From Ferruginibacter sp. (lineage in GTDB: Bacteria; Bacteroidota; Bacteroidia; Chitinophagales; Chitinophagaceae): a stretch of 64,000 nucleotides of DNA. The notes under the pieces are model-generated. The model was not told where the DNA came from, made no database searches, and saw only the letters and a list, made by a program, of their open reading frames with translations. The number at the start of each line of letters is the position of its first letter. Within the stretch, counting starts at the first letter, position 1. The position numbers and the translations under genes were made by a program. Where the stretch lies: NCBI GenBank assembly GCA_025963635.1, contig JAOQAK010000075.1:124001-188000 (forward strand), written 5' to 3'. This document shows, piece after piece, positions 1 through 9,458 of the stretch.

Positions 1-515
1 TCCAGCTGCTGCCTGGAAGCATCAATGGATTTTTCGATGGTTTTTAAATAGCTCTGCTGACGCACAATGTCATAGTAGCCCGTCATTACCGAACTGATGA
101 TGTCCTGTATCTGCGAATTAAGCAACTCCTCACTCTGTTTTTCGATTTGTGCAAGTCGGTTTTTGGTAGCCACTACCCGGTTGCCATTGTATAAAAGCAT
201 ACTCACCGCAATATTTGAATTTAAAGCGTTGGTAGCGGCAGCATTCCTGCTGATGGAAGAGTCGCCGGTATTAAATTTTTGATTGATACTGGAGATTTGT
301 TCGTTGTTACTTACCGATGCAGTTACCAACGGCAGCCCGCCCGCAACGCCTATGTGATTTAAGATGGTACGGGCCTCAACATTGTTGGTGGCTAATTGAA
401 TATCAAGACTGTTTTTAAGAGCAATATTCACGGCGTCGGGTAAGCGCAATGAATCCTGCGCATTACCGGCAATCGATAATAACAATAAGAAAAAATATAC
501 AATAGGTTTTGTCAT
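1..515 (-). CDS. TolC-family outer membrane efflux channel, N-terminal part (cut by window edge)
   Basis: Reading leftward from the ATG at 515 gives a hydrophobic signal peptide (MTKPIVYFFLLLLSIAGNAQ) followed by about 150 residues rich in Asn, Ala, Gln and Ser, with the helical heptad character of the OEP/TolC family. The gene runs off position 1, so only 171 codons are visible. It starts 16 bp after the stop of the RND pump gene on the same strand, which is itself downstream of an adaptor gene. This gives the standard order adaptor-pump-channel of a tripartite exporter spanning both membranes. The family call rests on sequence character plus operon context; the C-terminal half, which would confirm it, is outside the window. 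Confidence 0.85.
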   Translation of the reverse strand, partial: MTKPIVYFFLLLLSIAGNAQDSLRLPDAVNIALKNSLDIQLATNNVEARTILNHIGVAGGLPLVTASVSNNEQISSINQKFNTGDSSISRNAAATNALNSNIAVSMLLYNGNRVVATKNRLAQIEKQSEELLNSQIQDIISSVMTGYYDIVRQQSYLKTIEKSIDASRQQL

Positions 516-531
516 CCTGCTGGTTTGTATT

Positions 532-3500
532 TTAAATGCTGGTTTCAGCCACCTTCTCTTGAACCACGGGAGCCTTTTCCAGTTCTTTGTGCTTACCCGA
601 TAAAAAAGTATAGATGGCAGGTATGATAAATAAGGTTAACACCAGCGAAAACAAGATTCCTCCCACTACTACGATACCCAGGGGAACCCGGCTGCTGGCC
701 GACGCACCCAATCCCATAGCGATTGGCAAAGCACCCAAGGAGGTGGCCAGGCTGGTCATTAAAATGGGCCGCAGACGTTGTTGGGCAGCGTGTAATACCG
801 CTTCTACTTTATCCATTCCCTGCGCTCTTTTCTGATTGGCAAATTCCACGATCAATATTCCATTCTTTGTTACCAGCCCGATCAGCATGATCATCCCGAT
901 CTCTGAAAAGAGATTTAATGTCTGCCCAAATAAAAACAGGCTGAGCAAAGCTCCGGCCATGGCAAGCGGTACGGTAAGCATAATGATAAAGGGATCAACA
1001 AAACTTTCGAACTGGGCAGCGAGGATGAGATAAATCAACATCAATGCTAATCCAAATGCAAATGCAATATTCGAAGAACTTTCAGCATAATCCCTCGAAG
1101 GGCCTGTTAAAGAGGTTTGAAAGCTTTCGTCGAGTAATCTTTTCCCGATCGCATCCATTGCTTTTACACCGTCACCGATGGTTTTACCTTCTGCAAGTGA
1201 TGCAGAAATAGTGGCTGCCTTGTAACGGTTATAATGAAACAACGTGGCCGGGCTGCTGTTTTCCTCCAATTTAACCACAGCGCTGATGGGGATGTTTTCG
1301 CCCCTGTTATTGCGTACAAACAAGCGGGTAATATCTCCCGGCTCGGTACGATCGCTCCTGTCTACCTGCGCTATTACAGAATACTGGTATCCATTCATGA
1401 TAAAATAAGCTAATCTTCCGCCACTGAAAGCAGATTGCAACGCAGATACAACATCCTGCGATGATAAGCCGAGGTCTTTTACCTTAATCCTATCGAGGCT
1501 TAGCTCTACTTCAGGCTTATTAAATTTAAGATTCACATCCACATTGGCAAAGGTTTTATCTTTTCTCGCCTCATCTAAAAATTTGGGGATGATCTCTTTT
1601 AGCTTATCAATATCTTGGTTTTGTAATACAAATTGTACGGGCAAACCACCTCTCGATCCGGCGCCTACTGCTATGGTTTGTTCCTGTACGGCAAAGATTC
1701 TTGCATCATTGAAACCTGTTAATTTTTTTTGAAGATCGGTTGCAATCTGGGCCTGGGTTCTATCCCGATCGCCAGGCGGCACCAGTCCCAGCCGTGGTTG
1801 TGAGCTATTGATGGAACCTCCTGCCGGTGTTCTTACAAAAACAAAATCCCTTTCCGGTACGGAATCATACAGGTAATTACTGATATCATCAGATATCTGT
1901 TGCATACTGCTGTAGCTGGTACCCTCTGCGGCAGTTGTTGTAAACCGTACACTGCTCCTGTCTTCCAGCGGGGCAATCTCTGTCTGCAAGGTGCTAAATA
2001 TCATCGCGATGATAACACCACAAACCGCCACCACAACCCAGGCAATCCACCTTACTTTGAAGAACCCCTTCAACCAGCGGAGATAGCCATTCTCCATACC
2101 GGTAAAAAACGGTTCGGTTTTCATATAAAATTTACCATGACCTGCTTTTTTCCTGCTCAATACCACGTTTAAAACCGGTGTGATGGTAAGCGATACCAGG
2201 GCTGAAATCAATACCGCAGCCGCCAGTGTAACCCCAAATTCTCTAAACAGTCTCCCGATAAACCCTTCCAAAAATATTACCGGTAAAAACACTACCGCAA
2301 GAGTGATCGACGTGGAAATTACTGCAAAGAATATTTCTTTACTTCCCTCCACTGCCGCCTGCCGGATGGGCATTCCCTTTTCAAATTTGCTGAATATATT
2401 CTCCGTCACCACGATACCATCATCCACCACTAAACCCGTTGCCAGCACGATGCCTAGCAGAGTCAGTATATTAATTGAAAAGCCTGAAAAGTACATGATG
2501 AAAAAAGTAGCCACCAAAGAAATCGGGATATCGATCAGTGGCCGTATGGCAATCAGCCAATCCCGGAAGAAGAAAAAGATTACCAGCACCACCAGGGTGA
2601 AGGAGATCATTAAAGTGTCCTTCACTTCATTGATCGACTTGCGGATATTAGTGGTATTGTCCAGCAATACATTCATCTCGATGTCCGACTTATTCGTCTT
2701 CTTGATCGATTCCAGTTTTTTGTAAAAGTCATCGGCAATCTGGATATTATTAGCGCCGGGTTGGGGGATCAATACAATGCCCACGGCATTTACTCCATTG
2801 TATTTCCAGCTTTGCTCCAGGTTTTCAGGACCTATTTCCACGCGGGCAACATCACTCAGGCGCAGGATACCAGCGCTGTCTGAGCGGATAATCAGATCGC
2901 GGAAATCCTTTTCCGAAGTAAGTCGGCCCAAAGTTTTAATGGTAAGCTCCGTATTATTGCCATAAATTTTTCCGGGGGGAAGATCGATATTTTCACTTTG
3001 CAGGGCACTGCGTACATCCGTAAAGGATATATTCTGCGAAGTCATTTTATCGGGGTCTATCCAAATACGCATTGCATAGCGCTTTTGCCCGAATATATTC
3101 ACTGAGCTTACCTGGTTGATGGTTTGAAATTGTTGCTGCAATACATTTTCGGCATAGTCACTTAATTCAAGCAAGCCTTTGCTCCTGCTCTGCACGGCCA
3201 GGATGAGGATAAAATCACTGTTTGCATCTGCTTTGGTAACCACGGGCGGGGCATCAATATCCTGTGGTAAACTCCTGCTTGCCTGCCCTACTTTGTCGCG
3301 AACGTCACTGGCGGCTGCTTCCAGGTCAACGCCTAATTCGAACTCTACCGTGATATTACTATTCCCTAATGTACTGGAGGAAGTGATGGTTCTGATGCCG
3401 GGGATGCCATTGATCTGCTTTTCGAGCGGTTCGGTTACCTGGCTTTCCATGATGTCGGGATTGGCGCCGGTATAAGATGTACTGATATTAATGATCGCGG

Positions 3501-3624
3501 GATCAATCGCCGGGTAATCGCGTACTGCAAGGAATGTGTATCCCACCACTCCGAACAAAATAATCATTAGGTTTAATACAGTAGCAAAAACCGGTCGCTT
3601 TAAAGAAAATTCAGAAATATTCAT
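532..3624 (-). CDS. RND multidrug efflux pump, inner-membrane subunit (HAE-1/AcrB type)
   Basis: A 1030-residue protein of the size and twofold layout of AcrB/MexB. The first transmembrane helix near residue 10 (FATVLNLMIILFGVVGY) is followed by a large periplasmic loop, a six-helix bundle, a second loop and a second bundle. The proton-relay residues are visible: the Asp-Asp pair in TM4 (GLVVDDGIVVTEN) and the Lys in TM10 (GLVTKNGILIVEF). This pattern marks the hydrophobic/amphiphilic efflux branch rather than the metal-exporting CzcA branch. It uses the proton gradient to pump substrates from membrane or periplasm to the TolC-type channel. It lies between the adaptor (266 bp upstream) and the channel (16 bp downstream). 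The wide gap after the adaptor gene could hold its own promoter. The substrate cannot be told from sequence. Confidence 0.95.
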   Translation of the reverse strand: MNISEFSLKRPVFATVLNLMIILFGVVGYTFLAVRDYPAIDPAIINISTSYTGANPDIMESQVTEPLEKQINGIPGIRTITSSSTLGNSNITVEFELGVDLEAAASDVRDKVGQASRSLPQDIDAPPVVTKADANSDFILILAVQSRSKGLLELSDYAENVLQQQFQTINQVSSVNIFGQKRYAMRIWIDPDKMTSQNISFTDVRSALQSENIDLPPGKIYGNNTELTIKTLGRLTSEKDFRDLIIRSDSAGILRLSDVARVEIGPENLEQSWKYNGVNAVGIVLIPQPGANNIQIADDFYKKLESIKKTNKSDIEMNVLLDNTTNIRKSINEVKDTLMISFTLVVLVIFFFFRDWLIAIRPLIDIPISLVATFFIMYFSGFSINILTLLGIVLATGLVVDDGIVVTENIFSKFEKGMPIRQAAVEGSKEIFFAVISTSITLAVVFLPVIFLEGFIGRLFREFGVTLAAAVLISALVSLTITPVLNVVLSRKKAGHGKFYMKTEPFFTGMENGYLRWLKGFFKVRWIAWVVVAVCGVIIAMIFSTLQTEIAPLEDRSSVRFTTTAAEGTSYSSMQQISDDISNYLYDSVPERDFVFVRTPAGGSINSSQPRLGLVPPGDRDRTQAQIATDLQKKLTGFNDARIFAVQEQTIAVGAGSRGGLPVQFVLQNQDIDKLKEIIPKFLDEARKDKTFANVDVNLKFNKPEVELSLDRIKVKDLGLSSQDVVSALQSAFSGGRLAYFIMNGYQYSVIAQVDRSDRTEPGDITRLFVRNNRGENIPISAVVKLEENSSPATLFHYNRYKAATISASLAEGKTIGDGVKAMDAIGKRLLDESFQTSLTGPSRDYAESSSNIAFAFGLALMLIYLILAAQFESFVDPFIIMLTVPLAMAGALLSLFLFGQTLNLFSEIGMIMLIGLVTKNGILIVEFANQKRAQGMDKVEAVLHAAQQRLRPILMTSLATSLGALPIAMGLGASASSRVPLGIVVVGGILFSLVLTLFIIPAIYTFLSGKHKELEKAPVVQEKVAETSI

Positions 3625-3890
3625 GCTTTCAAAACGGGATAATTATTTTAAATCAACAGTTAACTGATACTTCTTGCTCTTGTCCGGCCCGTTCGGTTAA
3701 GAATGCAATTGATTTTGCTACTGCTATTATTGAGAACTAATTTATAATCGCTTTCAGATGCCATAACAAGGAATGCTCAGCAAACAAAGCGCTGTAAAAA
3801 AACAAATTGCCTTAAGTCAATCCAGGTATCAACCTGTTATAAGACCGATAAATATTTTTTCCTGGCGATAAATGCCGCAGGCCATTCATA

Positions 3891-4994
3891 TTATTTTGCA
3901 TTGGTGCTATCACCCAGCGCTGATAATTTTTTTACGGATCGCACCTTTAAGGGTGCTTTTGGCCGGGCAAACAGAACGCCTGTTACAACTATTGAATCTC
4001 CTACATTTATTCCTTTGATTACTTCAACGGTATTGGCTTCCCGGATGCCTGTTTGTACATTCACAAAATTCGCCTTGCCATTCTTTACCAATACCACCTG
4101 GTTGTTTTTGTCATCAGGAATAATACAATTGGTGGGTATTTTAATGGATGATCTTGTTTTTCCTGCATCAATATAAACTTTCACAAAGGCTCCCGGATTC
4201 GCAGACGCACCTTTTAACAACGCCCTCACCCGCAGGTTCCGGGTGTCTGTATTGGCGCCCGGCTCGGTAGCTACAATGAGTGCCCTGCCCCTTGCCTGGG
4301 TAACTGCATCCACTTCCACATCTACCAACGAACCTGTTTTGATGGCACTTCCATACATTTCAGGCAATGTGAAATCTATTTTAACATCAGTGGTTTGTTG
4401 TAAAGTGGCGATGATGGTAGAAGGCGTTACAAATGCGCCGGGGCTCACTTGCCGCAACCCGACCACACCGGTAAAAGGAGCCCTCACTACCGTTTTATCA
4501 ATCAGTGCCTGCGTATAAACAATATCAGCCCTTAATGAATTCACCTGGTTTACAGCAGCATCGTAATCAGCCTGATTAACTCCGTTTATATCCAGCAATT
4601 GCTTAAGACGGTTAACTGTTTTTTGCGCCAGGTCAAGTTGTACACTGCTCTTGGAAACCTGGGCACGCAGATCGGCATCGTTTACCCGGGCAACAATGGT
4701 ACCTTTCTGGATTAACTTACCTTCTGTAAGATTCAGGTAAATAAGCCTTCCACTTACTTCGGGGCGAAGTTCTACAAACTCGCTGGCAATTACCGTTCCG
4801 TTTGCTTCTATTACATTCGTTGTGGAACTTTTTTCTCCAATGATAACATCCACAATAACGGGCCCGCTCACCCTTGGCGCATTGGCCGAGGATGCTTTTG
4901 ATTTACTTTCACAATTCGTGAAAATAACAACCAGTAACATCGAATATAAAATATGGGAAAGCTTTTGAAGAGATTGATGCATTTTAATCAACAT
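3891..4994 (-). CDS. RND efflux periplasmic adaptor (membrane fusion protein)
   Basis: A 367-residue HlyD/AcrA-like adaptor. It has a hydrophobic N-terminus ending at a Cys near residue 28 (LVVIFTNC), probably a lipoprotein anchor although Asn before the Cys is unusual. A split biotinyl-lipoyl domain follows (EVSGRLIYLNLTEGKLIQKG and later RAPFTGVVGLRQVSPGAFV) around a short alpha-helical hairpin (residues roughly 105-150), then beta-barrel and membrane-proximal domains. It bridges the inner-membrane pump and the outer-membrane channel. Two in-frame ATGs exist (4994 and 4982); the second gives a slightly tidier signal peptide. It is the first gene of the efflux operon. No regulator is adjacent in the visible sequence. 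Confidence 0.93.
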   Translation of the reverse strand: MLIKMHQSLQKLSHILYSMLLVVIFTNCESKSKASSANAPRVSGPVIVDVIIGEKSSTTNVIEANGTVIASEFVELRPEVSGRLIYLNLTEGKLIQKGTIVARVNDADLRAQVSKSSVQLDLAQKTVNRLKQLLDINGVNQADYDAAVNQVNSLRADIVYTQALIDKTVVRAPFTGVVGLRQVSPGAFVTPSTIIATLQQTTDVKIDFTLPEMYGSAIKTGSLVDVEVDAVTQARGRALIVATEPGANTDTRNLRVRALLKGASANPGAFVKVYIDAGKTRSSIKIPTNCIIPDDKNNQVVLVKNGKANFVNVQTGIREANTVEVIKGINVGDSIVVTGVLFARPKAPLKVRSVKKLSALGDSTNAK

Positions 4995-5241
4995 TATTTT
5001 TTAAGGAACGTCAAATATAGTAAGTTTTAGGGGGATGCGTAATTGGTACAATATCGCCGCCCAAACCTGAATATAATGGTACGTTTCAGTATTAGAAGCC
5101 TTTTTAAACCAGAACAATCGGTAGTACCCAATTTAAATCTTATAGAATTCATTGCGGATGACGGTGCCTCCTCCAGTAATGCGCCATCCAGGACGTCACC
5201 GGCATTCGTTGCAATGCCCTCTCACCAAAAAATATAGCCCG

Positions 5242-5269
5242 TTGGGTTTACAATTTTTGCCTTTCTTTG
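5242..5269 (+). promoter_or_regulatory. Putative purE promoter
   Basis: TTG at 5242-5244 and TTTCTTTG at 5262-5269 are 17 bp apart and end 16 bp before the purE start. This fits the Bacteroidota primary-sigma pattern TTTG...TAnnTTTG except for T instead of A at the second position. Read by eye only. Confidence 0.4.
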
Positions 5270-5285
5270 CGTAAAATTAGAAAGC

Positions 5286-5801
5286 ATGAATCCTCTTGTC
5301 GGAATTATAATGGGCAGCGAAAGTGACCTGGAAATAATGAAAGGCGCCGCTGAAATGCTTCGCCAGTTTGAAGTGGAACCAGAATTAACCATTGTATCTG
5401 CTCATCGCACACCAGAGCGTTTGCGTGAATACGCCAGCAAAGCAAAAGAAAGAGGATTGAAAGTAATCATTGCCGGTGCTGGAGGTGCAGCACATTTGCC
5501 CGGAATGGTTGCAGCCAATACCATCTTGCCGGTAATCGGCGTGCCCGTTAAATCTTCTAACTCAATTGATGGATGGGATTCGATGCTCTCCATTTTACAA
5601 ATGCCCTACGGCGTACCGGTTGCAACCGTTGCATTGAATGGTGCAAAAAATGCCGGGATACTTGCAGCACAGATCCTGGCCCTGTACGATCCCTCGATTG
5701 CCGGTAAATTGGAAGCTTATAAAGAATACCAGGATGATATCGTAATGGAAAGTGTGAAGAATGTAAAACGGCTGGGATTTACCAATGAATTTGATAAGTA
5801 A
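5286..5801 (+). CDS. purE: N5-carboxyaminoimidazole ribonucleotide mutase
   Basis: A 171-residue class I PurE, normal length. It moves the carboxyl group of N5-CAIR to C4 in de novo purine synthesis and usually works with PurK, which is not in this window. Diagnostic motifs are the N-terminal phosphate loop IIMGSESDLE, SAHRTPERL containing the catalytic His, GAGGAAHLPGM, GVPVKSS, and the SILQMPYGVPVATVA segment. The ATG at 5286 puts the conserved GSxSD loop at residue 11, as expected. The gene stands alone, convergent with bshC and separated from its stop by 22 bp. Confidence 0.97.
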   Translation: MNPLVGIIMGSESDLEIMKGAAEMLRQFEVEPELTIVSAHRTPERLREYASKAKERGLKVIIAGAGGAAHLPGMVAANTILPVIGVPVKSSNSIDGWDSMLSILQMPYGVPVATVALNGAKNAGILAAQILALYDPSIAGKLEAYKEYQDDIVMESVKNVKRLGFTNEFDK

Positions 5802-5823
5802 GTGGAAAGTGGATGGGCAATGG

Positions 5824-7437
5824 TCAATCGTCAATTGCTTTCTGCACTGTTAAAATTCCAAATTCCTGCTCCAGCCCTTTCGAATGATCATGGATCATCC
5901 TTATAAATTCCTTGCCCCACTTTGCATAATAAAGCATCAGGTTATCCATTCTCTCCTGCAAAGTATTGTTAGGAAATAGATTTGCTTTTACTTTCCTCAG
6001 CTGGTTTTGCTGGATTTCAAATTTTCTCTTTTCTGCCCGCAGCATTTTCTTTTCGAGCGCTGCTATTTTTTTAAGAGCTTGTTTTTGAAGTGCCGACACA
6101 TGCGACGCTAAAGTGATGTCTATTTTACCCGCGACAGTTTCCATTTGTTGATACAAGGCAGTTAGCTGTTGACGCTCTTTATCAAGGTTCAGTTGCAGTG
6201 TCGTTTCTCTTTTAACCAGTTGATTAAGCAAGTCAGTCTCAGGTTGAAAGAGCCCTGCATGATCCAGTTTTAGTTTCGCCACCAGGTTTTCCATCTCACT
6301 ATTTATCACCATAAAGGAATTCCGGACTACCAATACCGGGTATGGCACCCCCACTGATTCAAACACTTTTTTCAATTGTAGCCAGTAGGCAATTTCTCCT
6401 CCTCCGCCAATGAACGCAAGATTAGGCAAGATCCATTCCTGGAATATCGGCCGCAGGATCACATTCGGACTAAACCGCTCCGGAAATTGGTTCAGTTCAA
6501 AAAGAATCTCCTCGCTGGAAAATTTCAAGTCCGTATTTACAACTGAAAAAACGCCATTCTCTAATTCAATCCTTTCGCGTTGATCATCTTTCAAATAAAA
6601 CATATTCAGTTCCCGGCCGCTTGCCTGAACTTTATAACCAGAAGGAAATTTGGCAACAGTTTCCTGTACCGCCACATGGGAAAATTCTTCTATTAACTCT
6701 TTCGCAATCACCGGAATGAATGACGCTTTTAACTGTTTGTTATCCGGCAACACAATGATTAACCCGAACGCTGCAAACAATTCATTCACCAGTTGAAAGG
6801 TCGCCTGCTCAATGCTATTGCCTTCCTTATAACATTCCTTTACCATGCCGATAATCTCATTGCCATAGGGATGCACTAACAACTGCCCGGAGATGGTATC
6901 CAATAATTTCACCAAAGGCTTATCTACCTTCATCCTTCCCACAGCGCCGGTTTGATGGGTATCCCATTGAAATTTTTCTTCATTGATATGGATATGCCCC
7001 AGTTCATCAAGGTCGGCATCTTCACTACCCATATAATATACCGGAATAAAATCGTTTGCTGGCAACATGGTTTTTAGCTCGCCGGCAAGTTTAACCACAT
7101 GCAAAATCTTATAAACAAAATACAAGGGACCGGTAAAGATATTTGGCTGGTGAGCAGTACAGATGGTAAAAGTATTATCGCTTCTTAACAGCTCAATATT
7201 ATTTTTAACGGCTTCACTGGTTGCTACGGAAGCATATTGAGCCTCCAAAACATTTACTAATAATTCCCTGTTGGTGGCGAAACGTTTACGGTCTGCAATG
7301 GCTGATTGAATTCCCTCAATGGTTGCGGGGTGACTGTAAAACGGTTGTATAGAAGGCGATTGCTGAATATACTCTAAAATAATTTTCGAAAAATAACCCG
7401 TTTGTGCATATGATAAAAACGAAGCAGTACAGTCCAT
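5824..7437 (-). CDS. bshC: Bacillithiol biosynthesis cysteine-adding enzyme
   Basis: A 537-residue BshC, the proposed last enzyme of bacillithiol synthesis, which couples cysteine to glucosaminyl-malate. Visible family features are the Rossmann-like core with CTAHQPNIFTGPLYFVYKI near residue 105, YYMGSEDADLDEL near 140, FIGGGGEIAYWLQLK near 335, and a long coiled coil (residues about 385-490) before a short C-terminal helix. The start at 7437 (MDCTASFL) is preferred over an upstream in-frame TTG at 7476, because that codon would sit inside a good promoter element (7474-7481) and because Bacteroidota homologues usually begin this way. Its presence suggests that this organism uses bacillithiol as its low-molecular-weight thiol. 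Confidence 0.94.
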   Translation of the reverse strand: MDCTASFLSYAQTGYFSKIILEYIQQSPSIQPFYSHPATIEGIQSAIADRKRFATNRELLVNVLEAQYASVATSEAVKNNIELLRSDNTFTICTAHQPNIFTGPLYFVYKILHVVKLAGELKTMLPANDFIPVYYMGSEDADLDELGHIHINEEKFQWDTHQTGAVGRMKVDKPLVKLLDTISGQLLVHPYGNEIIGMVKECYKEGNSIEQATFQLVNELFAAFGLIIVLPDNKQLKASFIPVIAKELIEEFSHVAVQETVAKFPSGYKVQASGRELNMFYLKDDQRERIELENGVFSVVNTDLKFSSEEILFELNQFPERFSPNVILRPIFQEWILPNLAFIGGGGEIAYWLQLKKVFESVGVPYPVLVVRNSFMVINSEMENLVAKLKLDHAGLFQPETDLLNQLVKRETTLQLNLDKERQQLTALYQQMETVAGKIDITLASHVSALQKQALKKIAALEKKMLRAEKRKFEIQQNQLRKVKANLFPNNTLQERMDNLMLYYAKWGKEFIRMIHDHSKGLEQEFGILTVQKAIDD

Positions 7438-7744
7438 TGAATATTTTTTACAGTCGCCTAAAGTATAGAATCGCAAACTTACATTAATACTGAAAATTAC
7501 AATGCGATAATTTGGTTAAATCACTGCATATCCAATTCTCTTTTGATTCATTCTTTATGTTCGTTGAAGTATCACAATAGTCAGCAACAATTTCAAATAC
7601 AGATTATAAAAGTTTGAAAGAAAAGTTAACCGGGGAGAAGCATAGAAACCAACGAAATACAAGAACCGCTTCCGGTGCAAGCAAGACTTCTATTTTAATC
7701 TCTGAAAACTAAATTTTGTTTATATTACAAAAAAAATATTTAAC
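7438..7744. other. Intergenic region between bshC and a small lipoprotein gene
   Basis: A 307 bp AT-rich spacer between divergent genes. The bshC -7 element is at 7474-7481. I see no ORF, RNA gene or strong hairpin in the rest. Promoter elements for the rightward lipoprotein gene are not clear. Confidence 0.6.
7474..7481 (-). promoter_or_regulatory. Putative bshC promoter -7 element (TAAGTTTG)
   Basis: On the minus strand this reads TAAGTTTG, an exact match to the Bacteroidota TAnnTTTG consensus, with its last base 36 bp before the bshC ATG. It overlaps the alternative TTG start at 7476 and therefore argues for the ATG at 7437. Confidence 0.55.
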
Positions 7745-7981
7745 ATGAAATTTTCATTCAAAAGCATCCATCTTTCCAAATTATTCATTTGCCTTGCAAT
7801 GGTATTGCTGGCAGGCATTTACAGTTGTAACGATTCTGACTCAAAAACAGAGAAAGAAGTTCCGCCACCCACTTCTTCAGATACAACGATGAAGACTTCC
7901 GATACAACTATGACCATGAAGACGGATACGCTGTCCGACACAACTGGTAAAGGTGGTCAACCTACTCCCACCGGTCACTAA
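7745..7981 (+). CDS. Small Thr/Asp/Ser-rich lipoprotein
   Basis: A 78-residue protein with a classic lipoprotein signal: charged N-terminus, hydrophobic stretch (LFICLAMVLLAGIYSC) and lipobox Cys at about residue 28. The mature part is short, low-complexity and hydrophilic, with repeated SDTT/MKTSDTT/MTMKTDT units. No enzymatic domain is present. Small exported lipoproteins with Thr/Asp-rich tails are common in Bacteroidota and their function is generally unknown. Start and reading frame are clear. It is alone between bshC (divergent) and a convergent TPR gene. Calling it a real gene rests on the signal peptide and clean start. Confidence 0.72.
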   Translation: MKFSFKSIHLSKLFICLAMVLLAGIYSCNDSDSKTEKEVPPPTSSDTTMKTSDTTMTMKTDTLSDTTGKGGQPTPTGH

Positions 7982-8026
7982 ACTTCTTTATTGAAAACGG
8001 GTATATCAATGCGGGATGGTGCAATG

Positions 8027-9427
8027 TTAACTCTCCACCTCATCCGCATTGATTTTTTCTTCCTGCTTTGGCGCGGGTTTATGATGCTTCAGGTAGTTAA
8101 GTTCGGTTAGCTTATTGATAAGCCAATGCTGAATTCTGTGATGTGAGGGAGTGATGATCGCTGCAATAGCAACAAATACGATAATTTCGATAAAAGGCGA
8201 ATGGTTGGATTTTTCTGCTATGAACGGATGCAATAACAAGGTGATATACTCAAAGAACAGCAGAATAGAGATAATACCCGAGAACTCGATAATTCTTTTA
8301 TGTACTTTTTTCCTGCTGATGAAAACGCTTCCGAGAAAAAAGATAGGAATGGCGATTCCAATTAACAGCAATTGCAATTTTTGCTTTCTCTCCTTCAGCT
8401 CCTCCTTTTTTTGCTGGGCGATTTCCTTTTGTCTTACTTCTTCTTCTGTTGTAAGATTCTGAACTTCTTTTATTTTTTGCCGGCTGTCAATTGAATCCTG
8501 TATTCCGATCATGATTTCCTGGTAAGCAAATGCACTGTCAGTGTTCTTTTGAGTTTTATATACTTTCGACAAAAAGATACTCGCATCCAGAGCTTTCACC
8601 AGGAACTGGTTGCCGGAAGAAATGGCGAAGGATTTCTTCCCGTAATAAATCGCAGAATCATAACGTGTATTGTGCTGAAATATTCTTGCCAATCCTAACA
8701 TGCATTCTGCATAATTATTATAATCACCGGAAGCTTCGAGGTATGGCAGTGCAACTTTATAACTTTTAAACGCCTCCAATAAATTGCCGGATTTAAAATA
8801 GATATTGCCCAGGTTATTAAGCGCCGTTCCGGTGATAATATCGTTCCCCGCAAGAGTAGACTTCGCATAACATTTTTTCGTATAGATAAGTGCAGAATCA
8901 AGCACATCATTCTTTTCAAAAATTTCACCAATATTAAGCAGGCTATATAGCGAAAGTTCTTCAAAACCATTTGTATTGATGATGGAATCAGCCCTTTTTG
9001 CATACACAATGGCTTTATCGTATTCCCTTGCAGTATTGTACAACAAGGCAATATTCAGGTAAACGCTGGCGATATTATCAGGGTAGTCCCTTTTTTCCTC
9101 GATCTTTAACTGCTGAATATAATATTCAAGTGCTCTCGGAAAATTGCCAATGCTGGTGAAAGCAAGGGCCATCTGGTTGAGTGCCCAGGACTCTCCTTTA
9201 ATAAACCGTTTGTTTTTTGCCAGGTAATAGGCATCCTGCGCCAGCAGCAACGCAGAATCTGGTTTAGAAGCCTGGTAAGCACGGCTCAGTTGATACATCG
9301 CAATGATTCTGCCGGTATCTGCTTTTTCGTTTTCCAAAACTGTTCTCAAACTATCTACCTGCCTGTTTTGTGAAAACAATAGGGCACTTATCATCGCCAG
9401 CACTATCAATAAGGAAAAACTTTTCAT
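8027..9427 (-). CDS. Tetratricopeptide repeat protein with C-terminal three-helix membrane domain
   Basis: A 466-residue protein with an N-terminal signal sequence (FSLLIVLAMISALLFS), about seven or eight TPR-like helix pairs over residues 30-320 (for example LNNLGNIYFKSGNLLEAFKSYKVAL), a charged coiled coil near 325-350 (EEEVRQKEIAQQKKEELKER) and three predicted membrane helices (about 355-373, 385-403, 413-431) before a short Lys-rich tail. In related Bacteroidota proteins the same TPR/coil/TM front end usually leads into a histidine kinase or DNA-binding domain. Here there is none, so it looks like a sensor-like scaffold without output domain. It is divergent from the caspase gene, with start codons only 31 bp apart, which suggests linked regulation. 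Partner unknown. Confidence 0.85.
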   Translation of the reverse strand: MKSFSLLIVLAMISALLFSQNRQVDSLRTVLENEKADTGRIIAMYQLSRAYQASKPDSALLLAQDAYYLAKNKRFIKGESWALNQMALAFTSIGNFPRALEYYIQQLKIEEKRDYPDNIASVYLNIALLYNTAREYDKAIVYAKRADSIINTNGFEELSLYSLLNIGEIFEKNDVLDSALIYTKKCYAKSTLAGNDIITGTALNNLGNIYFKSGNLLEAFKSYKVALPYLEASGDYNNYAECMLGLARIFQHNTRYDSAIYYGKKSFAISSGNQFLVKALDASIFLSKVYKTQKNTDSAFAYQEIMIGIQDSIDSRQKIKEVQNLTTEEEVRQKEIAQQKKEELKERKQKLQLLLIGIAIPIFFLGSVFISRKKVHKRIIEFSGIISILLFFEYITLLLHPFIAEKSNHSPFIEIIVFVAIAAIITPSHHRIQHWLINKLTELNYLKHHKPAPKQEEKINADEVES

Positions 9428-9432
9428 TCAAC

Positions 9433-9440
9433 TATCTTTA
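9433..9440 (+). promoter_or_regulatory. Possible promoter -7 element (TATCTTTA) of the caspase gene
   Basis: TATCTTTA differs from the TAnnTTTG consensus only at the last base and ends 18 bp before the ATG at 9459, the same spacing as at rplU (20 bp) and the DUF2723 gene (22 bp). It lies in the very short divergent spacer. Confidence 0.35.
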
Positions 9441-9458
9441 ATCTTTAATTATTTTAGT

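Noticed and set aside
5043..5237. 64-residue ORF between the efflux operon and purE
   Set aside because: No signal peptide, domain, RBS or promoter, and no coding-like composition; likely chance in an intergenic spacer.
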